A DNA stretch of 64,000 nt from Streptomyces xylophagus (GCF_000716435.1 NZ_JNWO01000009.1:259532-323531), one strand, 5' to 3'. Positions 26,016 through 36,605 are shown, numbered from the stretch's first letter. Translations and numbers: made by a program. Notes: generated from the letters alone by a model not told the origin.

Positions 26016-26931
26016 AGCGGATCCTCGGGTCGAGTACGGCGTACAGGAGGTCGACGAGCAGGTTGGCGACCAGGAAGACGAGGACGAGGACGGTCACGAA
26101 ACCGACCACGGTCTGCGTGTTCTGGCGCACGATCCCCTGGTAGAGCTGGAAGCCGACGCCGTGGATGTTGAAGATCCGCTCGGTGACGATCGCGCCGCCC
26201 ATCAGGGCGCCGATGTCGGTGCCGATGAAGGTGACCACGGGGATGAGTGAGTTGCGCAGGAGGTGGCGGATGATCACCCGGCGTCTCGGCAGGCCCTTCG
26301 CCACGGCCGTGCGGACGTAGTCGGAGCGCCGGTTCTCCGCGATGGACGTGCGGGTCAGCCGGGTCACGTACGCGAGCGAGACCGAGGCCAACACCAGCCC
26401 GGGGACGATCAGTTCGCTGAACGTCGCGTCCGTGGAGACGGACGGTTTGATCCAGCCCCACTCGACGCCGAGCAGCAGTTGCAGAAGCAGACCGGTGACG
26501 AAGGTCGGGATGGAGATCACGACGAGGGTGAGCAGGAGGACCGTGGTGTCGATCGGGCGTCCGCGCCGGAGGCCGGTGACCACACCCAGCGCGATGCCGA
26601 CGACGACCTCGATGACGATCGCCACCACGGTCAGCCGGATGGTGACCGGGAACGCCGTCGACATCAGCTCGGTGACCTTCTGCCCGTTGAACGCCGTACC
26701 GAAGTCACCGGTGAAGACGTTCCCCATGTAGGTCAGGTATTGCTGCCACACGGGCTTGTCGAGCCCGAACTCCCGCTTCAGCTGGGCGGCCGTCGCCGGG
26801 TCGCACTGCCGGTCGCCGCACAGGCCCGCGATGGGGTCGCCCATCACGTTCACCATCAGGAAGATCAACAGTGTGGCGCCGATGAAGACCGGGATCATCT
26901 GCAGCAGACGCCGGGCGACGTACCGTCCCAT
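26008..26931 (-). CDS. Cluster 1 oligopeptide ABC permease (OppB type)
   Basis: A 307-aa permease with the typical start GRYVARRLLQMIPVFIGATLLIF, a periplasmic loop containing CGDRQCDP, six helices, and the EAA loop TAVAKGLPRRRVIIRHLLRNSLIP that contacts the ATPases. Six bases separate it from the binding-protein stop, with no intercistronic hairpin, unlike the other two peptide operons here. Confidence 0.93.
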   Translation of the reverse strand: MGRYVARRLLQMIPVFIGATLLIFLMVNVMGDPIAGLCGDRQCDPATAAQLKREFGLDKPVWQQYLTYMGNVFTGDFGTAFNGQKVTELMSTAFPVTIRLTVVAIVIEVVVGIALGVVTGLRRGRPIDTTVLLLTLVVISIPTFVTGLLLQLLLGVEWGWIKPSVSTDATFSELIVPGLVLASVSLAYVTRLTRTSIAENRRSDYVRTAVAKGLPRRRVIIRHLLRNSLIPVVTFIGTDIGALMGGAIVTERIFNIHGVGFQLYQGIVRQNTQTVVGFVTVLVLVFLVANLLVDLLYAVLDPRIRYA

Positions 26932-26937
26932 GCGGGC

Positions 26938-28575
26938 TCAGCCGACCTTGATCTCGTTGTACACAGGGACGCTGAACGGGTTGAGCGCCACGTTGGAGAG
27001 CCGGTCGGAGTAGCCCGCGCTGCCGTTCTGGTACCAGAGCGGGATGGCGGCCATGTTGTCGCGGACGACACCCTCGGCCTGCTGGAAGAGCTTGATCGCC
27101 TTGCTCGTGTCCGTCTCCGCGTTGGCCTGGTCCACGAGCTTGTCGAAGTCCTTGTTGGACCACAGGCCGTCGTTGGAGGAGGCGTTGGTGTAGTAGAGCG
27201 GCTGGAGGAAGTTCTGGATGAGCGGGTAGTCCATCTGCCAGCCGGCCCGGAACGGCCCGGTCATCTTGTGCTGGCCGATCTGGTTGCGGAAGTCGGCGAA
27301 GGTACCGACCGGGTTGCCGACGCACGCCTTGTCGTTGCCGAGCGCGTTGTTGATGGAGTTGCACACGGCGTCCACCCACTCCTTGTGCGAGCCCGTGTCC
27401 GCGTTGTACGTGATCTTGACCTGCCCGCCGGGAATGCCGCCGCCCTCCTGGACCAGCTTCTTCGCCTCGGTGGGGTTGTACTTGCAGGAGTCCCCGCACA
27501 GCCCGTCCTGGAAGCCGCCCGCGGTGCCGAGCACCGGGGAGGTCCAGTCGGTGGCCGGGGTGCGGGTCTTCTGGAAGATCGTGGTGGTGATCTGGTCCCG
27601 GTTGATGGCCATCGACAGCCCCTGGCGGACCTTGTCCGAGCCGCTCTTGTTCCAGTTCTTGTCGTAGTACGGGAACGCGAGGGTCTGGATGATCCCGGCG
27701 GGCGTGTTGATGTACCGGCCGCCGAGGTCGCTCTTGACGTTCTTGAGCTGCGAGGCCGGGATGTCGTCGACGAGGTCGAGGTTGCCGGCCATCAGGTCGG
27801 TGTAGGCGGTGTTGTTGTCGGTGTAGACCTTGAGGGTCACGCCACCGTTCTGGGCCTTGTCCGCACCGGTGTAGCCGTCCCACTTCTTGAGCTGCATCTG
27901 CGAGCCCTTGGTGTACGAGGAGATCGTGTACGGGCCGTTGCCGACCGGCTTCTTCAGCCAGCCGGCGTGGTCGGAGAAGAACGTCGACGGCAGCGGGGAG
28001 TAGGCCGCGTAGCCGAGGGTGTCCGGGAAGGTCGAGAACTTCTGGGTGAGCTTGACGGTGAAGGCGTTCGTGCCGGTCACCTTGAGCCCGGTGAGTGTGT
28101 CGGCGCTCTGTGACCCGCTGTCGGGGTGGGTCTTGTCGTAGCCCTCGATGTACCCGAAGAAGTACGCGTTCTTCTGGTTGTTCTTGAGGCTGGCGCCGTA
28201 GTTCCACGCGTCGACGAACGACTTCGCGGTCACCGCCTCGCCGTTGCTGAACTTCCAGCCGCTCTTCACCGTGACCGTGAAGTTCTGCGAATCCGTGGTC
28301 TCGATCTTGTCGGCGAGCATGTCCGTGGCCTTGCCGGTCTTCGGGTCGTACCGCTTCAGACCGCGGAAGACCATGTCGAGGACCTTGCCGCCCTGCACCT
28401 CGTTGGTGTTGGCCGGCTCCAGCGGGTTCTGCGGGTCGCCCCAGGAGGCGCTGAGCACCGCGCTGCCGTCACCGCCGCCGCCGCTGCCGCTGCTCCCGCC
28501 GCCCCCACAGGCGGTCGCCGCGAGGGCTACCGCCGCCGCGCAAGCGGCCCATTTGGCGTGCGTGGCTCCACGCAT
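26938..28575 (-). CDS. Cluster 1 oligopeptide-binding lipoprotein (SBP_bac_5)
   Basis: A 545-aa extracellular solute-binding lipoprotein. The signal peptide MRGATHAKWAACAAAVALA ends in the lipobox LAATAC, followed by a Gly/Ser linker. The family-5 fold shows KVLDMVFRGLKRYDP, FTVTVKSGWKFSNGEAVTAKSFVDAW and GNGPYTISSYTKGS. It delivers peptides to the downstream permease. ATG 28575 follows TGAGGAGG. First gene of cluster 1; the 450-bp upstream region is shared with divergent cluster 2. Peptide specificity cannot be read from sequence. Confidence 0.94.
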   Translation of the reverse strand: MRGATHAKWAACAAAVALAATACGGGGSSGSGGGGDGSAVLSASWGDPQNPLEPANTNEVQGGKVLDMVFRGLKRYDPKTGKATDMLADKIETTDSQNFTVTVKSGWKFSNGEAVTAKSFVDAWNYGASLKNNQKNAYFFGYIEGYDKTHPDSGSQSADTLTGLKVTGTNAFTVKLTQKFSTFPDTLGYAAYSPLPSTFFSDHAGWLKKPVGNGPYTISSYTKGSQMQLKKWDGYTGADKAQNGGVTLKVYTDNNTAYTDLMAGNLDLVDDIPASQLKNVKSDLGGRYINTPAGIIQTLAFPYYDKNWNKSGSDKVRQGLSMAINRDQITTTIFQKTRTPATDWTSPVLGTAGGFQDGLCGDSCKYNPTEAKKLVQEGGGIPGGQVKITYNADTGSHKEWVDAVCNSINNALGNDKACVGNPVGTFADFRNQIGQHKMTGPFRAGWQMDYPLIQNFLQPLYYTNASSNDGLWSNKDFDKLVDQANAETDTSKAIKLFQQAEGVVRDNMAAIPLWYQNGSAGYSDRLSNVALNPFSVPVYNEIKVG

Positions 28576-29025
28576 CGAGTGCCTCCTCAGGAAAGCCGAT
28601 CCCTGCTGATCCGTTACCGGTCAATATCGGCTTAAAAGGAGCACATCGCCTGCGGGCCCACCCGTTCGGGGGACCTCCGACCTCTGTTCAGTCGATCTTC
28701 GGCAGGGAGCACAATGGATCACCGCGAAGCGATGCGGAACCGTTGGATTGTGACGCCCCGATGTACGCATTCCGATACTTGGGCGTCCGCATAACGAACT
28801 CATTGCCCGTTTCGCGTAGTTGGCCCGACATAAAGCACGGATCGATCACGGGGTGCTACACGCGTAGCTACGGAACAGTCAAAGTGAAGCAAAGAAGGTA
28901 AAGAGAAACCCAAGTCGACCCAGATTTTATTGACCTTGCATGAATTGCGTTGAAAAAGTCCGGCGTAGCCCGTAGGGGAGTGCCCTGCGGAGTCTCATCA
29001 GACCCTCCCTTGGGCCAGGAGCACC
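28576..29025. other. Divergent promoter region between peptide transporter clusters 1 and 2
   Basis: 450 bp without a credible gene and noticeably richer in A/T than its surroundings. Both operons must start here, so one regulator could control both. It contains a perfect 10-bp palindrome CGTAGCTACG (28863-28872) and the promoter candidate at 28950-28978. Confidence 0.65.
28950..28978 (+). promoter_or_regulatory. Candidate promoter of peptide transporter cluster 2
   Basis: TTGAAA (28950-28955) and TAGGGG (28973-28978) with an optimal 17-nt spacer, 48 nt upstream of the ATG at 29026. A second -35-like TTGACC lies at 28930-28935. Confidence 0.35.
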
Positions 29026-30051
29026 ATGACCCCCCCAACTCCATCCGCGGCCCCGCTCGAGGTGACCGACGAGAGCGCCGAGAAGTCGATCACTTCTCCC
29101 GACTCGAAGGCCGGCGAGAGCAGGTCTCCCGGACAGCTCGCGTGGCGCCGCTTCAAACGGGACCGTACGGGCGTCATATCGGCGATCGTCGTGATCTTCT
29201 TCTTCGCGATCGCGCTGGCCGCTCCCCTGATCTCCAAGCTGTACGGGAAGGATCCGTACACGACATACGCGAGCCAGGACCCGAGCCTGCTCGACGCCTT
29301 CTCGTACCCGGCGGGCGCGAACGGCGGCATGAGTTCGCAGTTCTGGTTCGGAATCGAACCGCAGCTCGGCCGCGACGTCTTCACCTTCCTGATCTACGGC
29401 ATCCGGACCTCGCTGGGCATCGCCCTGGCCGCCACCCTGATCACCACCGCCGTCGGCGTCGTGGTCGGCGTGGCCGCGGGCTACGTGGGCGGCAAGACGG
29501 ACTACATCGTCGGCCGGATCATCGACATCGTGCTGTCGATCCCCTCGACGCTGTTCATCATCGCCTTCATGCCGGTGGTGTTCGGGCTCTTCGTCGCCGC
29601 CGACGACAACATCCCGACCTGGCTGCGGGCCACCGCGCTCATCCTCATGATGTCCCTCTTCGGCTGGGCGTCGATCGCCCGTCTGCTGCGCGGCCAGGTA
29701 CTCGGCCTGCGCGAGCGGGAGTTCGTCGAGGCCGCCAAGGTGACCGGGGCGTCACCGGCGCGCATCGTGTTCAAGGAACTCCTGCCGAACCTGTGGACCC
29801 CGATCCTCATCCAGTCCACCCTGCTGCTCCCGGCCTTCGTGACCTCGGAGGCGGGCTTCGCCTTCCTCGGTGTCGGCATGATCGACCCGACTCCCGACTG
29901 GGGCGTCATGATCCAGCGGGGCGCCCAGTTCTACACCCAGGACTTCACCTTCATGCTCTTCCCGGGTCTGGCCATGGTGATCTTCGTCCTCGCGTTCAAC
30001 CTGCTCGGCGACTCGGCGCGCGACGCGCTCGACCCGAAGTCCAAGCGCTGA
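29026..30051 (+). CDS. Cluster 2 oligopeptide ABC permease (OppC type, BldKA-like)
   Basis: A 341-aa permease. The 45-residue cytoplasmic tail contains SPGQLAWRRFKRDRTGVISA, nearly matching SPGQLMWIRFKRDRTGVVSA in bldKA of this window. Then come a helix, the periplasmic loop KLYGKDPYTTYAS, and the BPD_transp_1 core with EAAKVTGASPARIVFKELLPN. First gene of cluster 2, whose order (permease, binding protein, permease, ATPase, ATPase) is that of bldK. AGGAG precedes the ATG. Paralogue of bldKA, not its orthologue by position. Confidence 0.93.
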   Translation: MTPPTPSAAPLEVTDESAEKSITSPDSKAGESRSPGQLAWRRFKRDRTGVISAIVVIFFFAIALAAPLISKLYGKDPYTTYASQDPSLLDAFSYPAGANGGMSSQFWFGIEPQLGRDVFTFLIYGIRTSLGIALAATLITTAVGVVVGVAAGYVGGKTDYIVGRIIDIVLSIPSTLFIIAFMPVVFGLFVAADDNIPTWLRATALILMMSLFGWASIARLLRGQVLGLREREFVEAAKVTGASPARIVFKELLPNLWTPILIQSTLLLPAFVTSEAGFAFLGVGMIDPTPDWGVMIQRGAQFYTQDFTFMLFPGLAMVIFVLAFNLLGDSARDALDPKSKR

Positions 30052-30120
30052 CCCATCTCTCATCTCCGGCCCGGTCAATGTCGTCCGGCTGGTCCGTCCC
30101 ACCCGTAAGGCAGGGTTACT

Positions 30121-31875
30121 GTGTCTTTTTCCCGTAGAAACTTCATGATCGCCACCGGTGTGGTGGCCGCGTCGAGCTCGGTGCTGACCGCCTGTGGCGG
30201 CGGCAACTCGACCTCGAACACCAAGGTCCCCTCGGTCAGCAAGGCCAAGCAGAGCAAGATCGGGGTCGGCACGAAGGCCGACTCGACGGGCCCCGCCCCC
30301 GAGGTCGCCGGCGCGGTCAAGGGCGGGACGATCTACGGGCTCGACCAGTTCGACATGGACCACCTGGACCCGGCGCAGATCTACGTCTCCACCGAGATCC
30401 TCATCACCACGCCGATCATGCGCGGCCTGACCGGCTACAAGCTCGACTCCAAGGGCGGCGCCACCCTGGTCGGCGACGCGGCCACGGACGCGGGCACGGC
30501 CAAGGACGGCGGCAAGACCTGGTCGTTCACCATCAAGGACGGCATCAAGTGGGAGGACGGCTCCGACCTCTCCATGGACGACGTCCGGCACACCTTCGAG
30601 CGCCTCTTCGCCTCCTTCGTCACCGAGGGCCCGCGCTACGTCCAGCAGTTCCTGGTGGGCGGCGACAAGTACACCGGTCCCTACGAGGGCAAGAACCTCG
30701 ACTCCATCGAGATCGACGGCAAGACCATCACCTTCCGCCTCAACGAGGCCCGTGGTGACTTCAACTTCACGCTCGCCGAGCGGGCGTACTCCTTCGTGAA
30801 GAAGTCGAAGGACACCAAGGAGAAGTACGACAAGCAGCCGTTCTCCTGCGGCCCGTACAAGATCTCCGCCCGTGACGTCGGCAAGTCCATGACGTACACC
30901 CGCAACGAGCACTGGGACGCGGCGACGGACCCGATCCGCAACGCCTACCCGGACAAGTACCTGTTCCAGTTCGGCTTCGAACTGCTGGCCTCGACCGACC
31001 GCTACATCGCGGACAAGGGCAACGACCAGTACACGATGTCGATCTTCAACGAGGTCGCCCCGGAGCGGATCGCCACGGTCCTCACCAACGCGAAGCTCAA
31101 GCAGCAGGTGCTCACCGCGGTCGACACGGTCACCTACTACTGGCCGATCAACACCACCCGGATCACGGACGTCAGGGTCCGCCAGGCCATCAACTACGCC
31201 TGGCCGAACCAGCAGTTGCAGACCATCCGCGGCGGCGCCTCCACCAGCGAGATAGCGACGACCATCTTCTCCCCGGTGACGCCCGGCTACACGGAGTTCG
31301 ACCTCTACGGCAAGACCACGAAGCCCGGCGGCGACCCGGTCAAGGCCAAGGCCCTCCTCAAGGAGGCCGGCAAGGTCGGACAGAAGCTGGTCATCGCCTA
31401 CCAGACGTCGGACAACGCGGTGAAGCAGGCCGTGGCGATCAAGAACGCGCTGGAGGCAGCCGGCTTCACGGTCGTCAACAAGCAGATCGACAAGTCGACC
31501 TTCTACACCCAGATCGGCAAGATCGACAACCAGTACGACCTGTTCGCGGCCGGCTGGAGCCCGGACTGGCCGGGCGGCTACTCGGTCTTCTACCCCTGCT
31601 GGGACGGCGAGAACATCGGCGACGGCCGCAGCAACTACGCCCAGCTGAAGAACGCGAGCGTCGACAAGGCCATCGCGGCCGCCTCCCTGATCACCGACGC
31701 GGACGCGGCCAACAAGGCCTGGGGCGCGATCGACAAGCAGGTCATGGAACTCGCGGCCTGTGTCCCGGACTACCACGCCATCCGCAACTGGATGCACGGT
31801 ACGAAGGTCGGCGGCTTCGTCTACGACGCGGGCAACACCGGTATCGCGCTCACCAGGCTCTACGCCAAGGCGTAG
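30121..31875 (+). CDS. Cluster 2 oligopeptide-binding lipoprotein (BldKB-like), Tat-type signal
   Basis: A 584-aa family-5 binding protein. The signal peptide carries a twin-arginine motif (SRRNFM, residues 4-9) and the lipobox LTAC, so it is probably a Tat-exported lipoprotein. BldKB and the cluster 1 protein have ordinary Sec signals. Shared with BldKB are DSTGPAP, HLDPAQIYVSTE and RGLTGYK, plus a similar distribution of the two lobes. Start GTG 30121. A strong hairpin follows the stop (31893-31921). It probably presents peptides to the cluster 2 permeases. Confidence 0.92.
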   Translation: MSFSRRNFMIATGVVAASSSVLTACGGGNSTSNTKVPSVSKAKQSKIGVGTKADSTGPAPEVAGAVKGGTIYGLDQFDMDHLDPAQIYVSTEILITTPIMRGLTGYKLDSKGGATLVGDAATDAGTAKDGGKTWSFTIKDGIKWEDGSDLSMDDVRHTFERLFASFVTEGPRYVQQFLVGGDKYTGPYEGKNLDSIEIDGKTITFRLNEARGDFNFTLAERAYSFVKKSKDTKEKYDKQPFSCGPYKISARDVGKSMTYTRNEHWDAATDPIRNAYPDKYLFQFGFELLASTDRYIADKGNDQYTMSIFNEVAPERIATVLTNAKLKQQVLTAVDTVTYYWPINTTRITDVRVRQAINYAWPNQQLQTIRGGASTSEIATTIFSPVTPGYTEFDLYGKTTKPGGDPVKAKALLKEAGKVGQKLVIAYQTSDNAVKQAVAIKNALEAAGFTVVNKQIDKSTFYTQIGKIDNQYDLFAAGWSPDWPGGYSVFYPCWDGENIGDGRSNYAQLKNASVDKAIAAASLITDADAANKAWGAIDKQVMELAACVPDYHAIRNWMHGTKVGGFVYDAGNTGIALTRLYAKA

Positions 31876-31892
31876 GCGCCACCGCCACCACA

Positions 31893-31921
31893 GGGGGCGG
31901 CCCCCACCCCGGGCCGCCCCC
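31893..31921 (+). promoter_or_regulatory. Intercistronic hairpin after the cluster 2 binding-protein gene
   Basis: GGGGGCGGCCC/GGGCCGCCCCC, an 11-bp perfect stem with a 7-nt loop, 18 nt past the binding-protein stop and 61 nt before the next permease. It likely attenuates transcription or protects the upstream mRNA so that more binding protein than permease is made. The bldK operon has a hairpin at the same position. Confidence 0.65.
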
Positions 31922-31981
31922 CACCGGCTCCACACCCCTCACGCCCCGGCAACGGCGCCCCGTCCGGAAAGTCCTGACCCC

Positions 31982-32962
31982 ATGTTCCGCTTCCTTGTCC
32001 GCCGTACGATCGGCGCGCTGGTCATCCTCCTGATCGTCAGCGCCATCACGTTCTGGCTCTTCTACGCCGTCCCGCGTGACCCGGCCATGATGTCCTGCGG
32101 CAAGAACTGCACGCCGGCCTCGCTGGCGCAGATCCGGCACAACCTGGGCATCGACCATCCGATACCGGTCCAGTACTGGTACTGGCTCAAGGGCATCTTC
32201 GTCGGGCGTGAGTACAGCGGCTTCGGACACTGCAACGCGCCGTGCCTCGGCTACTCCTTCGCCAACAATGAGCCCGTCTTCGGCACGATCATGGACCGGC
32301 TGCCGCTGACCCTCTCGCTCGCCTTCGGCTCGGCCGTCATCTTCCTGATCTTCGGTGTCGGCACCGGCATGATCGCGGCGCTCAAGCAGGGCAAGTTCCT
32401 GGACAAGTTCGCGACCTCGGCCTCGCTGCTCGGCTCCTCGCTGCAGATCTACTTCGTCGGCTACATCGCGCTGTACTTCCTGACCTTCAAGCTGGGCATC
32501 CTCGACCAGCCCTCGTACACGCCGCTGACCGACAACCCCGTCCAGTGGTTCTCGGGCCTGCTGCTGCCGTGGATCGTGCTGTCGATCATCTTCACCGCCA
32601 ACTACACCCGTATGGCCCGCTCCCAGCTGGTCGAGCAGCTCAGCGAGGACTACGTCCGCACCGCCCGCGCCAAGGGCCTCTCCCGTGCCAACGTGTTCCT
32701 GCGCTTCGCCTGGCGCGGCGCGATGGGCCCGATCGTCACGGTGTTCGGCATCGACCTGGGCACGCTGATCGGTGGCGCGATCATCACCGAGCAGGTCTTC
32801 AGCCTCCAGGGCATCGGCCGCCTCTCGGTGATCTCGGTCATCCAGAGCGACCTGCCGATGCTGCTCGGCGTCACGGTGCTGTCCGCGGCCGCGATCGTGT
32901 TCTTCAACATCTTCGTCGACGCCGCCTACGCCTTCATCGACCCGCGGATCCGGCTCGCCTGA
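31982..32962 (+). CDS. Cluster 2 oligopeptide ABC permease (OppB type, BldKC-like)
   Basis: A 326-aa permease starting MFRFLVRRTIGALVILLIVS. Periplasmic cysteine motifs SCGKNCTP and GHCNAPCLGYS also occur in BldKC ([18 protein letters not shown]). Six helices and the EAA loop YVRTARAKGLSRANVFLRFAWRG are present. Same length as BldKC (326 aa). The pairs of closely spaced Cys suggest disulfides in an extracytoplasmic loop shared by the two paralogous systems. Confidence 0.93.
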   Translation: MFRFLVRRTIGALVILLIVSAITFWLFYAVPRDPAMMSCGKNCTPASLAQIRHNLGIDHPIPVQYWYWLKGIFVGREYSGFGHCNAPCLGYSFANNEPVFGTIMDRLPLTLSLAFGSAVIFLIFGVGTGMIAALKQGKFLDKFATSASLLGSSLQIYFVGYIALYFLTFKLGILDQPSYTPLTDNPVQWFSGLLLPWIVLSIIFTANYTRMARSQLVEQLSEDYVRTARAKGLSRANVFLRFAWRGAMGPIVTVFGIDLGTLIGGAIITEQVFSLQGIGRLSVISVIQSDLPMLLGVTVLSAAAIVFFNIFVDAAYAFIDPRIRLA

Positions 32963-33011
32963 CCCTCCGCCCGTACCCCCTACCCCCCGCATCGCCCCCA
33001 GGAGCGTCTCC

Positions 33012-34052
33012 GTGACGAGCACCGATCAGCAGCCCTTCCTCTCCGTCAGGGATCTCAAGGTCCACTTCTCCACCGAGGACGGCATCGTCAAGGCCGTCGA
33101 CGGACTCTCCTTCGACCTCGCCAAGGGCCAGACCCTCGGCATCGTCGGTGAGTCGGGCTCCGGCAAGTCCGTCACCAACCTGACGATCCTGGGCCTCCAC
33201 GACCGCGACCGCACGGCGATCGACGGCGAGATCCTGCTCGACGGCAAGGAGCTGCTCACCGCCACCGAGCGAGAGCTCGCGCAGCTGCGCGGCAACAAGA
33301 TGTCCATGATCTTCCAGGACGCGCTGGCCTCACTGTCGCCGTACCACACGGTCGGCAAGCAGATCAGCGAGGTGTACCGCAAGCACACCGGTGCCTCCAA
33401 GAAGGAGTCCCGCGAGCGCGCGATCGAGATGCTGAAGCGGGTCGGGATCCCGCAGCCCGAGGTCCGGGTGGACGACTACCCGCACCTGTTCTCGGGCGGT
33501 ATGCGCCAGCGCGCGATGATCGCCATGGCCCTGGTCTGCGACCCGGAGCTGCTGATCGCCGACGAGCCGACGACGGCCCTCGACGTGACGGTCCAGGCCC
33601 AGATCATGGACCTGCTGAAGGACCTCCAGCAGGAGTTCGGCACCGCGATCGTCTTCATCACCCACGACCTCGGCGTCATCGCCGACATCGCGGACGACGT
33701 CCTGGTGATGTACGGCGGCCGGTGTGTGGAGCGCGGTACCAAGAAGGAGGTGCTGACGGACCCGCAGCACCCCTACACGCTCGGTCTGCTCAGCTCCATG
33801 CCGAGCCTCGAAGGACCGGTCGACGTGCCGCTGATGCCGATCCCGGGCTCGCCGCCCTCGCTGCTCAACCCGCCGTCCGGCTGCCGCTTCCACCCGCGGT
33901 GCGCCTTCGCCGAGAAGGTCGCGGGCGGACGGTGCTCCAGCGAGTCGCCCGTGCTGGAGGTGGTCGACGGCCGGGGCTCCGCCTGCCACCTCACCACCGC
34001 GCAGCGCCAGGAACTCTTCGCCGATCTCGCCGCCGTAGCCCAGCACAACTGA
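33012..34052 (+). CDS. Cluster 2 oligopeptide ABC ATPase (OppD type, BldKD-like)
   Basis: A 346-aa ATPase from GTG 33012 with AGGAG nearby: Walker [19 protein letters not shown] (shared word for word with BldKD), signature [20 protein letters not shown], Walker [13 protein letters not shown], and the C-terminal cysteine motif [10 protein letters not shown]. It has 49 bp to the permease upstream and 25 bp to the partner ATPase downstream. Confidence 0.94.
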   Translation: MTSTDQQPFLSVRDLKVHFSTEDGIVKAVDGLSFDLAKGQTLGIVGESGSGKSVTNLTILGLHDRDRTAIDGEILLDGKELLTATERELAQLRGNKMSMIFQDALASLSPYHTVGKQISEVYRKHTGASKKESRERAIEMLKRVGIPQPEVRVDDYPHLFSGGMRQRAMIAMALVCDPELLIADEPTTALDVTVQAQIMDLLKDLQQEFGTAIVFITHDLGVIADIADDVLVMYGGRCVERGTKKEVLTDPQHPYTLGLLSSMPSLEGPVDVPLMPIPGSPPSLLNPPSGCRFHPRCAFAEKVAGGRCSSESPVLEVVDGRGSACHLTTAQRQELFADLAAVAQHN

Positions 34053-34077
34053 CGTACTAGAAACGGGACTTCCCATC

Positions 34078-35124
<1,047 letters not shown>

Positions 35125-35210
35125 CACACCCCTTTAGTCAGCCGCCCCCTTCAGGAACGGACTTTCACCGGCCCATTGACCCGAGCCCATGAACGTCCGG
35201 TTCCAGGGGA

Positions 35211-35244
35211 CGAAGGCCCGCGCCCACCCAGGCGCGGGCCTTCG
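35211..35244. terminator. Bidirectional terminator between cluster 2 and the VOC gene
   Basis: A perfect 14-bp stem, CGAAGGCCCGCGCC/GGCGCGGGCCTTCG, with a 6-nt loop, between convergent genes and 14 nt beyond the VOC-gene stop. Confidence 0.88.
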
Positions 35245-35258
35245 CCATTCCCTGCGGC

Positions 35259-35645
35259 TCAGCCCAACTCCCCGCGCTCCACGCAGAATTCATTGCCCTC
35301 GGGATCGGCAAGGATGAACCATCCGCCACCGTCCGGCCGGGTGTGGTCGGCGACTTTCGTGGCGCCCAGTCGCAGCGCCCGCTCGACCTCCTGGCTACGG
35401 GTCCGGCCCTGGGGCTGGAGGTCCAGGTGGATGCGGTTCTTCGCGGCCTTGGACTCGGGTACGCGCACGAAGAGCAGCGTCGGGCCACCGGCCGGGTCGA
35501 CGATCACCGCCTCCGGATCGCCGGGCTTGTCGTCGTCGGCCAGCGGGCGACCCAGCAACTCGCTCCAGAACAGGCCGAGTTCGTAGGGGTCGCCGGTGCA
35601 GTCGAAGGTGAGGGTGCGGATGGTGGGGTTCAGGGTGTTTGTCAT
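35259..35645 (-). CDS. VOC-family (glyoxalase/bleomycin-resistance fold) protein
   Basis: A 128-aa protein with a single VOC domain pair: FDCTGDPYELGLFWSELLGRPL at the start, NRIHLDLQPQGRTRSQEVERALRLGATKV in the middle and GGGWFILADPEGNEFCVERGE at the end. These include the His and Glu positions usual for metal ligands. It may be a metal-dependent lyase, dioxygenase or binding protein; the substrate cannot be read. ATG 35645 is used; another ATG lies 4 codons upstream. It sits between the two bldK-type operons, divergent from the methyltransferase. Confidence 0.85.
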   Translation of the reverse strand: MTNTLNPTIRTLTFDCTGDPYELGLFWSELLGRPLADDDKPGDPEAVIVDPAGGPTLLFVRVPESKAAKNRIHLDLQPQGRTRSQEVERALRLGATKVADHTRPDGGGWFILADPEGNEFCVERGELG

Positions 35646-35783
35646 CGCGCCGAGCATCCCGGAGGGCGGCACCGTTGTCGACCGGTTAAAGCACCGCGCC
35701 CTTACGGCCGACGGAAGTTCGGAAGTCTGCAAGAAATGAACGAGCCCGGCGTCCGGCCCCTTCCCGTGTGACAAACTGCCGCG

Positions 35784-36545
35784 GTGGTTGATCGTTCGTT
35801 CGCGGACCTTTCGCTCGCCGCGCTGTACGACACCCTCAACCCCTGGGGGCCCGGCGACGACTTCTATCTCGGGCTGGTGATGTCCGCCGGCGCCGTGCTC
35901 GACATCGGATGCGGTACCGGGCGTCTGCTCGGGCGGGCCCGGCGGGAAGGGCATCCGGGGCGGCTCATGGGGCTCGATCCCGCCGCCGCGATGCTGGTGC
36001 AGGCACGGGCTCATGAACCCGGGGTCGAGTGGGTGCTCGGGGATCTGCGGACACGGGAGTGGCACGGCGAGTTCGATCTCGCCGTGATGACCGGCCATGC
36101 CTTCCAAGTGCTGCTCGGCGACGAGGAGTTGCGCCTGGCGCTGGCCGCCGTACACGCCGCGCTCGCCCCTGGCGGGCGGTTCGTGTTCGAGACCCGGAAT
36201 CCGGGGGCGCGGGCCTGGGAGCGGTGGACGCCGGACCGGGTGCGGGAGATCTCCGACGGCAACGGCGGGGTCGTACGCGTGTGGCACGAGGTCGAGTCCG
36301 TGGCGGCGGCCGGGGACCGCGTGACGTTCACCGAGACCTTCGACGGCGCGCACTGGGAGCGTCCGCAGGTCGACCGGACCACCCTGCGGTTCCTCGGGCC
36401 CGATGCCCTGGACCGCTTCCTCCGCGAGGCCGGGTTCGCCGTCGTCGAGCGGTACGGCGACTGGGTACGGGGGCCACTGACCCCGGCCGGCCCCGAGATC
36501 GTCACCGTGGCCGAACCGGCGGGCCGGTACAACCAGGCGTCGTGA
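35784..36545 (+). CDS. Class I SAM-dependent methyltransferase
   Basis: A 253-aa protein from GTG 35784. The SAM-binding glycine motif is VLDIGCGTGRLLG (near residue 38), the acidic residue follows in MGLDPAAAM, and post-motifs read GDLRTREW and LAPGGRFVFETRNP. The N-terminus YDTLNPWGPGDDFYL is typical of the Methyltransf_25 family. Substrate unknown. It is convergent with bldKE and divergent from the VOC gene, thus part of the small island separating the two peptide operons. Confidence 0.87.
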   Translation: MVDRSFADLSLAALYDTLNPWGPGDDFYLGLVMSAGAVLDIGCGTGRLLGRARREGHPGRLMGLDPAAAMLVQARAHEPGVEWVLGDLRTREWHGEFDLAVMTGHAFQVLLGDEELRLALAAVHAALAPGGRFVFETRNPGARAWERWTPDRVREISDGNGGVVRVWHEVESVAAAGDRVTFTETFDGAHWERPQVDRTTLRFLGPDALDRFLREAGFAVVERYGDWVRGPLTPAGPEIVTVAEPAGRYNQAS

Positions 36546-36549
36546 CATC

Positions 36550-36589
36550 GCCGTTGGGCCACCGGCAGAGCGGCGAGTGACCCAACGGC
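36550..36589. terminator. Inverted repeat between the methyltransferase and bldKE
   Basis: GCCGTTGGG (36550-36558) and CCCAACGGC (36581-36589) form a perfect 9-bp stem around a 22-nt loop, immediately after the methyltransferase stop and 17 nt from the bldKE stop. Confidence 0.65.
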
Positions 36590-36605
36590 ACCTCTGCTGC
36601 TCGTC

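Noticed and set aside
26263..28113. Plus-strand ORF of 616 codons over cluster 1
   Set aside because: Antisense to the permease and binding-protein genes, which have clear family motifs, signal peptide and ribosome-binding sites.
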